Source of the DNA: Acidobacteriota bacterium
Lineage (GTDB): Bacteria > Acidobacteriota > Terriglobia > Bryobacterales > Bryobacteraceae
Direction: 5' to 3'
NCBI GenBank assembly: GCA_025352795.1
Contig: JANXSF010000102.1
Span: forward strand, 62,001 to 126,000
DNA length: 64,000 nt
Both the position numbers and the translations under genes were made by a program. The notes beneath the pieces are model-generated. The model was not told where the DNA came from. It made no database searches and worked only from the letters and a program-made list of their open reading frames with translations. Positions 46,115 through 56,113 of this stretch are shown here, one piece after another. Positions within the stretch are counted from its first letter, which is position 1, and every line of letters starts with the position of its first letter.

Positions 46115-46136
46115 ATTGGCCTTCAAAAAGGCCAAT
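46115..46136. other. perfect 9-bp hairpin before yebC
   Basis: ATTGGCCTT (46115-46123) and AAGGCCAAT (46128-46136) pair around CAAA. It ends 30 bases before the yebC ATG and lies in its leader if transcription starts upstream. There is no T-run on the plus strand, so it is a leader hairpin candidate rather than a terminator. Confidence 0.4.
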
Positions 46137-46166
46137 AAGTTCTCCTTCCAAGTACAGAGGTTTCGA

Positions 46167-46916
46167 ATGTCCGGACACAGTAAATGGGCGACGATTAAGC
46201 ACAAAAAGGCTGCTACAGATTCCAAGCGCGGCAAGATTTTTACTCGCATCATCAAAGAAGTTATGATTGCGGCGCGCAATGGCGGTGATCCTGATGGCAA
46301 TCCCAGACTCAGAACTGCGATTCTAGCGGCTAAGTCTGTATCCATGCCCAACGAAAACATTCAGCGAGCCATTAAACGGGGCACTGGCGAGCTTGAAGGC
46401 GGGCAGATTGACGAGATTATGTACGAAGGCTACGGTCCTGGTGGGGCTGCCGTGATGGTTGCCGTGGCGACCGATAATCGCAACCGTACGGTGAGTGAAA
46501 TTCGTCACGTGTTCACCAAAAATGGTGGAAATATGGGCGAAGTGGGCAGCGTAGGTTGGATGTTTGAACGCCGGTCACTGGTTGTGATTGAAGAAGCCCA
46601 TGCCACCGAAGAAAAGCTGATGGACATTGCCCTGGAAGCTGGTGGTGATGATATCCGCATGGAAAATGGTCATTGGGAGCTGCATTCCGCTCCAGAATCG
46701 CACTATGCAGTGATCACAGCGTTGGCTGCTGCAAAAATTCCGACCGTTTCCGCAGACATCGCCATGGTTGCCAAGAACCTTGTAAAATTGGAAGGTAAGG
46801 CTGCGGCGGGTATGTTGCGATTGCACGAAGCACTGGAAGATAGCGATGATGTGCAAAACGTTTTCGCCAATTTTGAAATTGACGATAGCGAACTGGAAGC
46901 CCTGGCCAACGATTAA
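46167..46916 (+). CDS. yebC: YebC/PmpR family regulatory protein
   Basis: The 249-residue protein begins with the family signature MSGHSKWATIKHKKAATD and contains MPNENIQRAIKRGTGE and YEGYGPGGAAVMVAVATDN. Members act as transcription regulators near ruvC, or, in the newer view, as ribosome-associated factors helping with difficult peptides. The start at 46167 (AGAGG upstream) is preferred over an in-frame ATG at 46116. It is 15 bases before ruvC, the normal order. Confidence 0.95.
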   Translation: MSGHSKWATIKHKKAATDSKRGKIFTRIIKEVMIAARNGGDPDGNPRLRTAILAAKSVSMPNENIQRAIKRGTGELEGGQIDEIMYEGYGPGGAAVMVAVATDNRNRTVSEIRHVFTKNGGNMGEVGSVGWMFERRSLVVIEEAHATEEKLMDIALEAGGDDIRMENGHWELHSAPESHYAVITALAAAKIPTVSADIAMVAKNLVKLEGKAAAGMLRLHEALEDSDDVQNVFANFEIDDSELEALAND

Positions 46917-46931
46917 AAAGGAAACAGTTGC

Positions 46932-47444
46932 ATGCGCGTTCTGGGCATTGATTGCGGCAGTGAGCGCACCGGATTCGGAGTGATTGAAAGCGATGGCCGC
47001 AAGCATAGTTTAGTGGAATGCGGCGTCATTCGTACCAGTCCAAAAGAAGCATTCTCCAACCGGATTGGAACAATTGGAACCCGTATCCGTGAGGTCCTTT
47101 TGAAATATCAGCCCCAGGAAGCGGCTGTGGAAGAAGTGTTCCACGCGGTCAACACAAAAACGGCCATCAAATTGGCCCACGTGCGCGGTGCCGTCTTTTT
47201 TGTTCTAGGTGAAACAGGAATTCATGTGGGTGAATATTCAGCTTTGACAGTAAAAAGCAACGTAGTAGGCTATGGCCGTGCTGAAAAACATCAGGTACAA
47301 ATGATGCTGCGATCCATGTTAGGTGGGGAAATTGTGTTTGAAACCGAAGATGCTTCCGATGCCGTTGCAGTGGCCATTTGTCATGCCACACATCGCAGTA
47401 CGGAACTGCGCATGACCGGAGCTTCCATGGGGTCGGCACGATGA
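46932..47444 (+). CDS. ruvC: crossover junction endodeoxyribonuclease RuvC
   Basis: A 170-residue resolvase with RNase H-like catalytic residues: D7 ([13 protein letters not shown]), the Glu pair in [10 protein letters not shown] (about 67-68) and the C-terminal [12 protein letters not shown] Asp residues. Cuts Holliday junctions in recombination. ruvA and ruvB are not next to it. The following gene begins in its stop codon (ATGA). Confidence 0.95.
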   Translation: MRVLGIDCGSERTGFGVIESDGRKHSLVECGVIRTSPKEAFSNRIGTIGTRIREVLLKYQPQEAAVEEVFHAVNTKTAIKLAHVRGAVFFVLGETGIHVGEYSALTVKSNVVGYGRAEKHQVQMMLRSMLGGEIVFETEDASDAVAVAICHATHRSTELRMTGASMGSAR

Positions 47445-48076
47445 AATTATTGCTGCTCCTGCTGTCAACAATCGTTACCTCATTCGCTGCACCAACCATT
47501 TTTTATTCGAAGTTGTTCCCTGGTTCGAAACCTGAATATGTCGGCGTGCTTGTAATGCGCGATGGAGCGGTGGAGTATCGTGAAGCGAAAGACGAAGAGC
47601 CTCTGTGCTTTCATCTGGACAAAGCCGACGTAGACTTCATTTTTGCGCAGGCTGATAAAGTAGGCAATTTCTCACGACCTCTTGAAAGCGGTTTACCCGT
47701 GGCCAGGATGGGTGAAAAGTCTTATCGCTATGAAGACGGTCCAATAAAAAGCGAAGTCAAATTCAACTATTCCCAAGATCCCGATGCAAACGTCCTGCAG
47801 GATTTCATGGAACGTATTGTGGAGTCTGAACAGACATTGATCAATCTGGAACGCACGGCCCGCTTTGATCGTCTTGGTGTGAATCAAGTTCTGTTGCAGT
47901 TGCAGGTGCTGGTGGAACGCAAGCGTCTGGTTTGTCCACAACAGTTTCTAAAAATGCTGGATAGAGTGGCCAAAAACGATGTGTACTTAAACATTGCTCG
48001 GGACCGGGCAGCACAACTGGCCGCCGATTTTCGAGCCCTCGCCGTGCCTCAGCCAACTGCTGCGGAGGGAAAATGA
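47441..48076 (+). CDS. secreted protein of unknown function (211 aa)
   Basis: The ATG at 47441 (overlapping the ruvC stop) gives a strong signal peptide, [19 protein letters not shown]. The mature protein has a mixed fold in the first 80 residues ([20 protein letters not shown]) and a helical end. No family is recognised. It is translationally coupled to ruvC and to the TlpA-type protein. Confidence 0.72.
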   Translation: MKLLLLLLSTIVTSFAAPTIFYSKLFPGSKPEYVGVLVMRDGAVEYREAKDEEPLCFHLDKADVDFIFAQADKVGNFSRPLESGLPVARMGEKSYRYEDGPIKSEVKFNYSQDPDANVLQDFMERIVESEQTLINLERTARFDRLGVNQVLLQLQVLVERKRLVCPQQFLKMLDRVAKNDVYLNIARDRAAQLAADFRALAVPQPTAAEGK

Positions 48077-49308
48077 GAACACTGTTGCCGCTGTTCATGC
48101 TGATGTCTGGATTAGGATTCAGCCAGCAATCGCAGCAAGCAGATCAGGATGATTTGCGCACTCGGCTTGCCGATGCAGGCAGTTCCACTCCTGAATTTTC
48201 CAGGGCACTGGAAGCGCACTTGAAAAAGTTTCCGGCATCTTCCCAAAGGGCAGAAGTGGAACGAACGCTTTTTCGGGCAGCCATTGAGTTGAAAGACAAT
48301 GAACGTATTGTGAAGTACGGAACGCGAATTTTGGCATCCGATCCAGAAGACATGCAGGCCCTTGAATTCACTGCCCGAGCCCTGTTGGTTGCCGAAGACA
48401 AAGCCTCTGCCACCACCGCTTTATCCCATGCCAAGCAGTTTGAAAAAGTATTGCGAAATCTGGAACCCAAGCCCGGTGGCGAAGCTTTGCGATGGCAACA
48501 ACGGGCGGAACTGGATCAAGGATTAGGTCGCGCGCTAGTGTTTCAATCGCGTGCTGTAGGAAATTTAGGACAGGTGGACGAAGCGTTGAAGCTCGCCCAT
48601 GCCAGCTTTGAAGTGAACGGATCAGCAGAAGCTGCCCGTGAATTGGGACGCTGGCTGGGTAAGCTGAACAAGTTTGACGAAGCGACGGAAAGCTTTGCCC
48701 TAGGCTATGCTTTGGCAGCCAACGATATGGAACGGGAGCGGGATCTGCGGCTGGTTCGGGAGACGTGGAAGAAAGGTCATCCCGATGAGACAGGCGCTGG
48801 TGATAAGTTGGTCATTGCCTTGGACAAGGCTGTGCAAGTGAAAGCACTGCGTAAAGCCAAGTTACAGGCAATTGATCCCAACGCGCTGGAAACTGAGCCC
48901 ATGCGATATTCGTTGCCCGGCGTGGGTGGCATCAAACTCGCCTTAACGTCGCTAAAAGGCAAAGTGGTGATCTTCGATTTTTGGGCTACCTGGTGTGGGC
49001 CTTGCCGCGCGCAACATCCACTATACGAACAAGTGAAAAAACGTTTTGCCGACCGTCAGGATGTGGTGTTTCTGGCAATTGCCACAGATGAGGACCAGAC
49101 GTTGGTAGAGCCTTTTCTGACGTCTCAGAAATGGTCTAAACTCGTTTATTTCGAAAGTGGACTTTCCCGATTATTGAACGTCAATTCCATTCCCACAACT
49201 GTAATTTTCAACAAGCAGGGCGAAGTGGCCAGCCGTATGAATGGCTTTGTACCAGAGCGTTTCGTGGATTCGCTGAGTGATCGCATTCAGCAGATTCTGA
49301 CGGAGTAA
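48073..49308 (+). CDS. TPR protein with C-terminal thioredoxin-like (TlpA) domain
   Basis: The 411-residue protein has a signal peptide (LLPLFMLMSGLGFSQ), a TPR-like helical region (about 25-250) and a redoxin domain (about 280-411) with FWATWCGPCRAQHP and the cis-Pro in VNSIPTTVIFN. It is likely periplasmic and forms or breaks disulfides in client proteins recruited by its helical part. It overlaps the preceding secreted gene by 4 bases and is 4 bases before deoB. Confidence 0.85.
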   Translation: MRTLLPLFMLMSGLGFSQQSQQADQDDLRTRLADAGSSTPEFSRALEAHLKKFPASSQRAEVERTLFRAAIELKDNERIVKYGTRILASDPEDMQALEFTARALLVAEDKASATTALSHAKQFEKVLRNLEPKPGGEALRWQQRAELDQGLGRALVFQSRAVGNLGQVDEALKLAHASFEVNGSAEAARELGRWLGKLNKFDEATESFALGYALAANDMERERDLRLVRETWKKGHPDETGAGDKLVIALDKAVQVKALRKAKLQAIDPNALETEPMRYSLPGVGGIKLALTSLKGKVVIFDFWATWCGPCRAQHPLYEQVKKRFADRQDVVFLAIATDEDQTLVEPFLTSQKWSKLVYFESGLSRLLNVNSIPTTVIFNKQGEVASRMNGFVPERFVDSLSDRIQQILTE

Positions 49309-49312
49309 CAAC

Positions 49313-50479
49313 ATGGCTTTCCGACGAGTAATCTGGATTGTGCTGGATAGCGTGGGCATTGGCGAAATGCCCGATGCCGCTGACTATGGCAACGCCGGGA
49401 GTGACACACTGGGCAACATTGCCAAGCAGCGTTTAATGAATCTGCCCAACTTCGCCCGATTGGGTTTGGGGAACATCAAACCATTACGAGGCATTCCAGC
49501 GGCTGCGGAACCAGCAGGCAATTACGGACGCTGCACCTTGGCATCACCCGGTAAAGATACAACCACCGGTCACTGGGAAATGGTGGGGATCCATCTGGAC
49601 AAGCCCTTTCCAGTGCATCCCAATGGCTTTCCCCAGGAATGGATCACCGAGTTTGAAGATAAGATCGGGCGGCACAGCTTGGGTAACAAAGCCGCTTCCG
49701 GTACGGAAATCATCAAAGAACTTGGCCAGGAACACGTCCGAACGGGCGCTCCAATTGTATACACTTCAGCCGATAGCGTATTTCAAATTGCCATGCACGA
49801 AGATGTGATTCCGCTGTGGGAACAGTACAAGATTTGCGAAACAGCGCGAGAAATGTTGCGCGGCGATCGGGAAGTGGGTCGGGTGATTGCCCGGCCTTTT
49901 GAAGGCGAACCAGGTCATTTCACCAGAACCACAAACCGCAAGGATTTCGCTGTGCCGCCCCCCAAAGGCATGCTCTTAGATCAATTAGCCGATGCCAAAG
50001 TGACGATTCACAGCATTGGAAAGATCTTTGACGTGTTCCTGGGTCGGGGAATTGCCGATTACGACAAGACCAAATCCAATCTGGATGGCATGAAAAAGAC
50101 TTTAGAAGCGCTTGCAGAGACCAAAAATGGTCTTATTTACGTCAATTTAGTCGATTTTGACCAGCTTTTTGGGCATCGTAACGACGTAGAAGGCTACGCA
50201 AAAGCTCTGGAAGAGGCCGATTCCTGGCTGCCTTCTTTGGAAGCAAGTTTGGATTCCGGCGATCTGGTGATTCTGACCGCCGATCATGGATGCGACCCAA
50301 CCACCCCGTCTACAGATCATAGCCGCGAGTATGTTCCGCTATTGGTGTTCGGACCAGGGGCGAAGCGCGGCGTGAATCTGGGATTGAGGGCCACGCTATC
50401 CGACATCGGACAGACTGTGGCAGAAATTTTCGACGTGAAAATCAGCAAAGGGCAAAGCTTTCTTGCCGCGATTACTTAA
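49313..50479 (+). CDS. deoB: phosphopentomutase
   Basis: The 388-residue enzyme interconverts ribose-1-phosphate and ribose-5-phosphate. RRVIWIVLDSVGIGEMPDA carries the first metal Asp and DTTTGHWEMVG the phosphorylated Thr; DFDQLFGHRNDVEGYA and TADHGCDPT complete the alkaline phosphatase-type site. GGAG lies 7 bases before the ATG. Confidence 0.96.
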   Translation: MAFRRVIWIVLDSVGIGEMPDAADYGNAGSDTLGNIAKQRLMNLPNFARLGLGNIKPLRGIPAAAEPAGNYGRCTLASPGKDTTTGHWEMVGIHLDKPFPVHPNGFPQEWITEFEDKIGRHSLGNKAASGTEIIKELGQEHVRTGAPIVYTSADSVFQIAMHEDVIPLWEQYKICETAREMLRGDREVGRVIARPFEGEPGHFTRTTNRKDFAVPPPKGMLLDQLADAKVTIHSIGKIFDVFLGRGIADYDKTKSNLDGMKKTLEALAETKNGLIYVNLVDFDQLFGHRNDVEGYAKALEEADSWLPSLEASLDSGDLVILTADHGCDPTTPSTDHSREYVPLLVFGPGAKRGVNLGLRATLSDIGQTVAEIFDVKISKGQSFLAAIT

Positions 50480-50505
50480 AATTAGGATATTGAAAAACAG
50501 AATTT

Positions 50506-51252
50506 ATGCGTAAACCAATGATGGCCGGCAATTGGAAGATGTACAAAACTCCAGCAGAGACCAAGGCTTTTTTTGATAAGTTTGTACCGTTAGTAGCTTC
50601 GTCTTCCCATTGCGAAATCGTAATTTGCCCTTCGTTCGTGAACCTGGAAACGGCGATTGCCGCCACCAGCGGGACTAATGTAGGCATTGGAGCCCAGAAC
50701 CTTTACTGGGCGAAGGAAGGCGCGTTTACGGGTGAAATCTCTGGACCCATGATTAAGTCCACCGGTGCTTCCTACGTGATTGTAGGTCACAGTGAACGGC
50801 GGCAGTTCTTCGGCGAAACCGATGCCACCGTCCTGAAACGGACCATTGCAGCGCTGGAAGCCGCCTTGACTCCCATCGTTTGCGTTGGCGAGCTGTTAGC
50901 CGAACGCGAGAGCGGATCGACGGCTGCTGTTCTAAGTCGGCAATTTCAGGATGGCATTGCCGGATTGACAGACGAACAGTTTTCAAAAATCATTATCGCC
51001 TACGAACCGGTTTGGGCCATTGGAACCGGTAAAGTGGCCACTCCGGAAATGGCTGCCGATGCCCATCGCATGATACGGGCAGAGATCCAGTCGAAATTTG
51101 GTGCAGCAGCGCAATCCACGCGAATTTTGTACGGCGGAAGCGTTAAACCGGACAACATTAAGGGCTTGATGGCCCAGCCTGAAATCGACGGCGGATTGGT
51201 GGGTGGGGCGAGCCTTGACCCGGTCTCATTTGCATCCCTTGTAAACTTCTAG
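50506..51252 (+). CDS. tpiA: triose-phosphate isomerase
   Basis: The 248-residue barrel enzyme has GNWKMYKT (catalytic Lys), VGHSERRQFFGE (His) and AYEPVWAIGTGKVA (Glu), then GGSVKPDN. It joins glyceraldehyde-3-phosphate and dihydroxyacetone phosphate. It follows deoB by 26 bases. Confidence 0.97.
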   Translation: MRKPMMAGNWKMYKTPAETKAFFDKFVPLVASSSHCEIVICPSFVNLETAIAATSGTNVGIGAQNLYWAKEGAFTGEISGPMIKSTGASYVIVGHSERRQFFGETDATVLKRTIAALEAALTPIVCVGELLAERESGSTAAVLSRQFQDGIAGLTDEQFSKIIIAYEPVWAIGTGKVATPEMAADAHRMIRAEIQSKFGAAAQSTRILYGGSVKPDNIKGLMAQPEIDGGLVGGASLDPVSFASLVNF

Positions 51253-51371
51253 GATTTCCCCTAGTCGATTGAAAACTATAAATTTACCTCCCCACTTAAC
51301 GCTTAGCTGAGAGAGGTAGCTCAACTCTACTGGAATCACTGCCTCCTGCCGATTAAGAAGGTAGATCCAGA

Positions 51372-54300
51372 ATGCCCTTTCGGTTGAAGCATCCGCAATG
51401 CGTGTGTTTGCTATTCCTAGCACTAGCGGCAGAGCTTTGTGGCGAAACGCAATTTTTCAAGGATTATCGTCAAAACGATGGGCTGGGAAATCTGAACATA
51501 GAGAGTCTGGTGCAAGATGGCACCGGATTTCTATGGGTCGGGACTCAAAACGGCTTGTTCCAATTCGATGGACGCCAATTTCTGGAATTTGGCACCAAAG
51601 ACGGAATTCCATCCTCATACATTCACAGTCTTCTAGCTTCGCCCGATGGCACCCTCTGGGTTGGTACCGCACAGGGCATGTCTTACCGTAAAGGTGAGCA
51701 GTTTGTGCAGGTCCCCAATTCGTCGAAAGCCAACGGATTTGTATACAGCAAGAACGGAATTTCGGCCACATCGGATTCGCGCGCCTATTTCTCGGCAGGA
51801 ACCAAATTAATGGTCGGGTGGAAGCCCACTGGTGCCACCGATTGGAAGTTCCGTGCACTCATGCCACCGGTTGCCGACACAACGATTCTGGCGGTACAAG
51901 CCGCCCCCAACGGCAAGGTGTGGGTGGGCTGCGGCAGCGGTCTTTGCCAGGTGACTGGTAAAGATCCTGAAAATCAAGTTTTGAATCTGGTGACCGACGT
52001 AACGAATCTTCCATCCGACCAATGGCACGCTATCGCATCTGGCAAAAACGGTGAATTGCTGCTGCGCAGTGAAAGTCAGTTGTGGCAGGTGGATGCCTCC
52101 GGTCATCGGGCGGAAAACATTGGTCATAGTCTAGCTGCTGTTCCTTATCGAAGGGCTCGGCTGGCTTTCGATCGCTATGGTGACTTGCTGACAACCACGG
52201 AATTGGGCATTGCCCGACGTCACAATGACATTTGGGAATCCATTGAAGATCGGTCCGGCTTGACTTACAACGGTGTTTCCGAGTTGTTGACCGATAGGGA
52301 AGGTGCATTGTGGCTGGGTACGCTTGGCAGTGGATTGAAGCGCTGGTTAGGCTACGGAGAATGGACCTCCTGGGTGACTGGTAAAGGGTTGGAAGATGAA
52401 TCCATCTGGGCAATGGCGTCCACGGGTAATGGAGTCATGTGGCTGGGTGGCGATTCTGGTGTATACCGTCAATCAGGAAAGGAATTCATTCGACTGGCTC
52501 TTGAAAAAGCAGCCTACAACGGTCTGGTGGCAACAGCAGATGGAACAATCTGGGCGGGAAATAACAAGGGCAACGTATACCAAATCCCCGTAGCAGGGGC
52601 TGCGAAGCAATTTCACTTAAATGGGGTGAGGTCGGTTCGCGGATTGTTCCTTGATCGATCGAACTATTTGTGGATTTGTGCAACCCCAGGGGTTTGGCGA
52701 TCAAACAAGCCGGTGGGGGAAGGTGGAGTTCAATTTGAAAGAGTGACCATTGGCAAAGATAGCAGGGAAACGTTCTATCAAGGCATGGTCAGGGCGAACG
52801 GGCAAATATGGCTGGTGGGGTCCAATGGGTTGGCTTTGGGTACTCCAAATGGTTGGCGACGTTGGACCAAACAGGAAGGCCTTCTACAATCCGTCACCAG
52901 CAGTATTACGGAAGGAAAGGATGGCAGCATTTGGATTGCGTACCGCCTGCCTAGCCACATCACACATCTGATTCCACAAGGTAACGATTGGAAAATTGAA
53001 CATGCGGAAGATAAGGAAGCTCCCCAATCTACCCAAACCGTAGCACTTTCTACCGATAAACGAGGCTGGATTTGGGCGGGTACAGATCGCGGAGTCTATG
53101 TTTTGAACGGTACAACCTGGAAGCATGTTACTTCGCAAAACGGACTGGCCCATGACGATTTGAACAGCCGGGCACTGTATGTGGATCCGTCGGGTGCCGT
53201 TTGGTTAGGAACAAGCCAGGGCATCAGCCGTTTTTCCGGTGATTTGAAGAAGCCACCGTTGATGTCTGGTCAGCCGGTGATCGCCAGCTTTCGCTTCGGT
53301 GACAAGAGTTATTCAACGCAGAGCGTGGCCAAGGTGAATTACCGCGATAACAATTTACAGATTTTGATTTCCCCTTTGACTTTTGAATCGACCAACGAAT
53401 TACGATTCCGTTACCATTTGGTGGGCAGCAGCTGGCTGCAGCAGAAGGTGGATACCTGGCTGGGGGATGGCACCAGCGCCGAATTTCAATACGCTAATTT
53501 ACCTTTTGGACACTACCTTTTTTCAGCCTGGGTAAGAAATGCAGAAGGTAAATGGAGTACCCAGCCAGCGCAAGCGGAATTTGTGATCGACACACCATGG
53601 TACGCCTCCTGGTGGTTCTGCTTTTCCTACGTTTTGATGGTTGTGGGGTTGGCTGCGCTGGTGGCCAAGTGGCTGGAACGGAAGCATCGCAAGGATCGCG
53701 AACAGTTAGAAGCGGTGATTGCCGAACGGACGCAAGAATTGGAAGGTGCCAAGAATCGTGCGGAGCAAGCGAACCGTGTAAAGAGCCAGTTCTTGGCCAA
53801 TATGAGCCACGAAATTCGGACGCCAATGAACGGCATTCTGGGAATGACGCAGTTGGCGCTAGCCACTCAACTGGACGAAAGACAGTCGGAATATTTGCGC
53901 ACAGCCAGGCATTCCGCTGAAGCCCTGCTTACCCTTTTGAGCGATATTCTTGATCTGAGTAAGATTGAATCGGGGCAAATGGATGTCGACGCAAGACCCT
54001 TCAATCTTCGAACAACAGTGGCCGATTGTCTGCGCGGATTCGAGACTGAAATCCGCAGCGCGTCGGTGCGTTGCGTGCTTGACTTTGATCCCAACCTGAC
54101 AAAGAGAGTGGTCGGCGACGCTGGGCGATTGCGACAGGTGCTAATGAATCTTGTCGGCAATGCCGTGAAATTTACTCACGAAGGCGTGATTGAAGTAAGT
54201 GTCAAACTGCAGCAGACCAGTGAGGAAAAGGCCCACGTTTCATTCAGTGTGCGGGACACTGGGATCGGAATTGCACCTGAAAAACTTGCCATCGTATTCG

Positions 54301-54950
54301 AACCGTTCCGGCAGGCCGATGGCTCTATTACCAGGCAATATGGCGGGTCGGGACTAGGGCTGGCCATTTCGCGACATTTGGTTGAACTACTGGGCGGGAA
54401 TCTGGAATTACACAGTGAAAGCGGCAAGGGCAGTCGTTTCTTTTTCACTTTACCTTTCGTTTGGAGCAGCACCGATCCAGAATTGGAACAACCAGAAACC
54501 CGCGTCGCCGTGCCGTCGGGCCCACCGTTGCGGATTCTTTTGGCGGAAGATAATTTTGTGAACCAGCGAATCGTGCAAGGGTTGCTGGAAAAGAGTGGTC
54601 ATCGGGTGGAAGTAGTCGTCAATGGAAAACTGGCTCTGGAACGGTTGGCGAAAGAATCTTTCGATCTTGTTTTGATGGATGTGCAAATGCCGGAGATGGA
54701 TGGGCTCACCGCGACCAGCCAACTTCGCAAATTAGAAGAATCCACTAAACGCCATATCCCGGTAATCGCCATGACGGCAAACGCGATGAAAGGGGATCGA
54801 GAAAAGTGTTTGGAAGCAGGAATGGACCATTACATTTCCAAGCCGATCCGTTTCGACGATCTCCTGGACGCAATCAGCCGGGTTTCAGCGCAGAAATCGA
54901 CAACGTATTTGTCCGCGCTGGAAAGCTATGTGCTGGAAGACGAGCGCTAG
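51372..54950 (+). CDS. hybrid sensor histidine kinase with two-component-regulator propeller
   Basis: The 1192-residue protein has a signal-type start ([20 protein letters not shown]), repeated Reg_prop blades ([53 protein letters not shown]) over about 30-640, a Y_Y_Y-type domain (about 655-740), a membrane span (about 745-768, [19 protein letters not shown]), a HisKA domain with H813 ([12 protein letters not shown]), an HATPase with [10 protein letters not shown] and [13 protein letters not shown], and a receiver with D1103 ([12 protein letters not shown]). This HTCS-like layout lacks the usual C-terminal AraC domain. No cognate SusC/SusD or glycan genes lie nearby, so the stimulus is unknown. 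Confidence 0.92.
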   Translation: MPFRLKHPQCVCLLFLALAAELCGETQFFKDYRQNDGLGNLNIESLVQDGTGFLWVGTQNGLFQFDGRQFLEFGTKDGIPSSYIHSLLASPDGTLWVGTAQGMSYRKGEQFVQVPNSSKANGFVYSKNGISATSDSRAYFSAGTKLMVGWKPTGATDWKFRALMPPVADTTILAVQAAPNGKVWVGCGSGLCQVTGKDPENQVLNLVTDVTNLPSDQWHAIASGKNGELLLRSESQLWQVDASGHRAENIGHSLAAVPYRRARLAFDRYGDLLTTTELGIARRHNDIWESIEDRSGLTYNGVSELLTDREGALWLGTLGSGLKRWLGYGEWTSWVTGKGLEDESIWAMASTGNGVMWLGGDSGVYRQSGKEFIRLALEKAAYNGLVATADGTIWAGNNKGNVYQIPVAGAAKQFHLNGVRSVRGLFLDRSNYLWICATPGVWRSNKPVGEGGVQFERVTIGKDSRETFYQGMVRANGQIWLVGSNGLALGTPNGWRRWTKQEGLLQSVTSSITEGKDGSIWIAYRLPSHITHLIPQGNDWKIEHAEDKEAPQSTQTVALSTDKRGWIWAGTDRGVYVLNGTTWKHVTSQNGLAHDDLNSRALYVDPSGAVWLGTSQGISRFSGDLKKPPLMSGQPVIASFRFGDKSYSTQSVAKVNYRDNNLQILISPLTFESTNELRFRYHLVGSSWLQQKVDTWLGDGTSAEFQYANLPFGHYLFSAWVRNAEGKWSTQPAQAEFVIDTPWYASWWFCFSYVLMVVGLAALVAKWLERKHRKDREQLEAVIAERTQELEGAKNRAEQANRVKSQFLANMSHEIRTPMNGILGMTQLALATQLDERQSEYLRTARHSAEALLTLLSDILDLSKIESGQMDVDARPFNLRTTVADCLRGFETEIRSASVRCVLDFDPNLTKRVVGDAGRLRQVLMNLVGNAVKFTHEGVIEVSVKLQQTSEEKAHVSFSVRDTGIGIAPEKLAIVFEPFRQADGSITRQYGGSGLGLAISRHLVELLGGNLELHSESGKGSRFFFTLPFVWSSTDPELEQPETRVAVPSGPPLRILLAEDNFVNQRIVQGLLEKSGHRVEVVVNGKLALERLAKESFDLVLMDVQMPEMDGLTATSQLRKLEESTKRHIPVIAMTANAMKGDREKCLEAGMDHYISKPIRFDDLLDAISRVSAQKSTTYLSALESYVLEDER

Positions 54951-54969
54951 TGCCTAAAAAGGAAACTTC

Positions 54970-55001
54970 GCTCGCAAGCGAGCTGGCGGGCGGAATCGCC
55001 A
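54970..55001. terminator. two short hairpins between convergent genes
   Basis: GCTCGC/GCGAGC (54970-54983) and TGGCG/CGCCA (54984-55001) lie between the kinase stop and the stop of the convergent VWA gene. No T-run follows. They may end transcripts by structure, but this is weak. Confidence 0.3.
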
Positions 55002-55074
55002 AATCTCATTTAGATTTCCCACAATTGTGTTATCAGCGTGCATCGTCGTCCATCACGTCCCCGAAATTGTTTTT

Positions 55075-56082
55075 CTAAAATCCGTGGCTGGGTCTGTATC
55101 CTGGGCGATACCGCAACCGATACTTCTTAGCTGCGTCGCCCACCACTTCCACCGTGATCTTACGAAACCCTTCATTGGGATTCGCCTGTGGATAGTACGT
55201 CACCGCATAGGAATTGCCTAAATCCTCACGAATGTTTTCGAAGGCTTCCACCTGTTTCTGCCAGCTTCGTGCAAAATACGCTTTCCCGCCAGTACGCGTG
55301 GACAAACGTCGGAAGACGCCGCTGGAGATTGGGTCCTTCGATGCTTCACTGGTGGAGATGACGTAAATAGGAATTCCTTCATCTTCCGCCACAGCCCGTA
55401 CATCGTCGGGTGCCACCATGCTGGCGTTATCAGGGCCGTTGGAGAAGACAATGACCACTTTCCGACCTGGAACCTTCGCTGCATCGCGAAGAGTTAGCAG
55501 CAGGCCATTGTAGAGCGCAGCATCGTCACCGGCGACGGCTTTGCGCAATCCAAAAATGGCATTGTTACGATCCTTGGAAAGTTCCGCAGCACGACCCAGA
55601 TTGCGGCTGAATGTATAAATCGCCACTGAGTCAGCTCGGTCCAGGCCGCGGACGAAGTCAGCAATGGCATCGGAGGCGTACACAAATCCCCGATACATAT
55701 AGTTGGAAGTATCGAACAGAACGAAAACATTGGTTCCCACAAATGCATCCGATTTTGTATCGGGTCCGGCTGCGGCTGATTCGGTTTGCTGGCCAGCCAT
55801 CGGACGCAGTGTGCCATCTTCCATCACCTGCATGGCGGGCTTGCTGCCCTCGGCGAATGTATTCAGTTTCTGCGGAATACTATCTTCTAAAATCCGAAAA
55901 TCTTTAGGTTTTAAACCATTGACGTAGCGACCCTTGGAATCCGTAACCGTGAATCCAAGCACCACCATATCTACTTTCACGCGGAATACCGGGCGGCTGG
56001 CATCTTGTGCCAGAACCATCAATCCGCCAAGCAACAAAGTTCCCGCTATTGCGGAGATCCCTACTTTGCGAGCCAGTTTCAC
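55075..56082 (-). CDS. secreted VWA protein with acidobacterial VWFA-type domain
   Basis: The 335-residue protein has a signal peptide (VGISAIAGTLLLGGLMVLAQ), VDMVVLGFTVTDSKGRYVNG and LKPKDFRILEDSIPQKL (the TIGR03436-like start), then a von Willebrand A domain with FVLFDTSNYM. The canonical MIDAS DxSxS reads DTSNY here, so metal binding may be altered. Start is GTG with GGAGGG upstream. It is 31 bases downstream of the 1122-aa gene. It is probably an adhesive periplasmic or surface protein. Confidence 0.85.
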   Translation of the reverse strand: MKLARKVGISAIAGTLLLGGLMVLAQDASRPVFRVKVDMVVLGFTVTDSKGRYVNGLKPKDFRILEDSIPQKLNTFAEGSKPAMQVMEDGTLRPMAGQQTESAAAGPDTKSDAFVGTNVFVLFDTSNYMYRGFVYASDAIADFVRGLDRADSVAIYTFSRNLGRAAELSKDRNNAIFGLRKAVAGDDAALYNGLLLTLRDAAKVPGRKVVIVFSNGPDNASMVAPDDVRAVAEDEGIPIYVISTSEASKDPISSGVFRRLSTRTGGKAYFARSWQKQVEAFENIREDLGNSYAVTYYPQANPNEGFRKITVEVVGDAAKKYRLRYRPGYRPSHGF

Positions 56083-56113
56083 TCATCCCTCCATGGAGTC
56101 AATTGACTCGCGA

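Noticed and set aside
51226-51423. Minus-strand open frame of 65 codons across the tpiA-kinase gap
   Set aside because: It overlaps the ends of two well supported genes on the other strand, has no Shine-Dalgarno and no recognisable motif.
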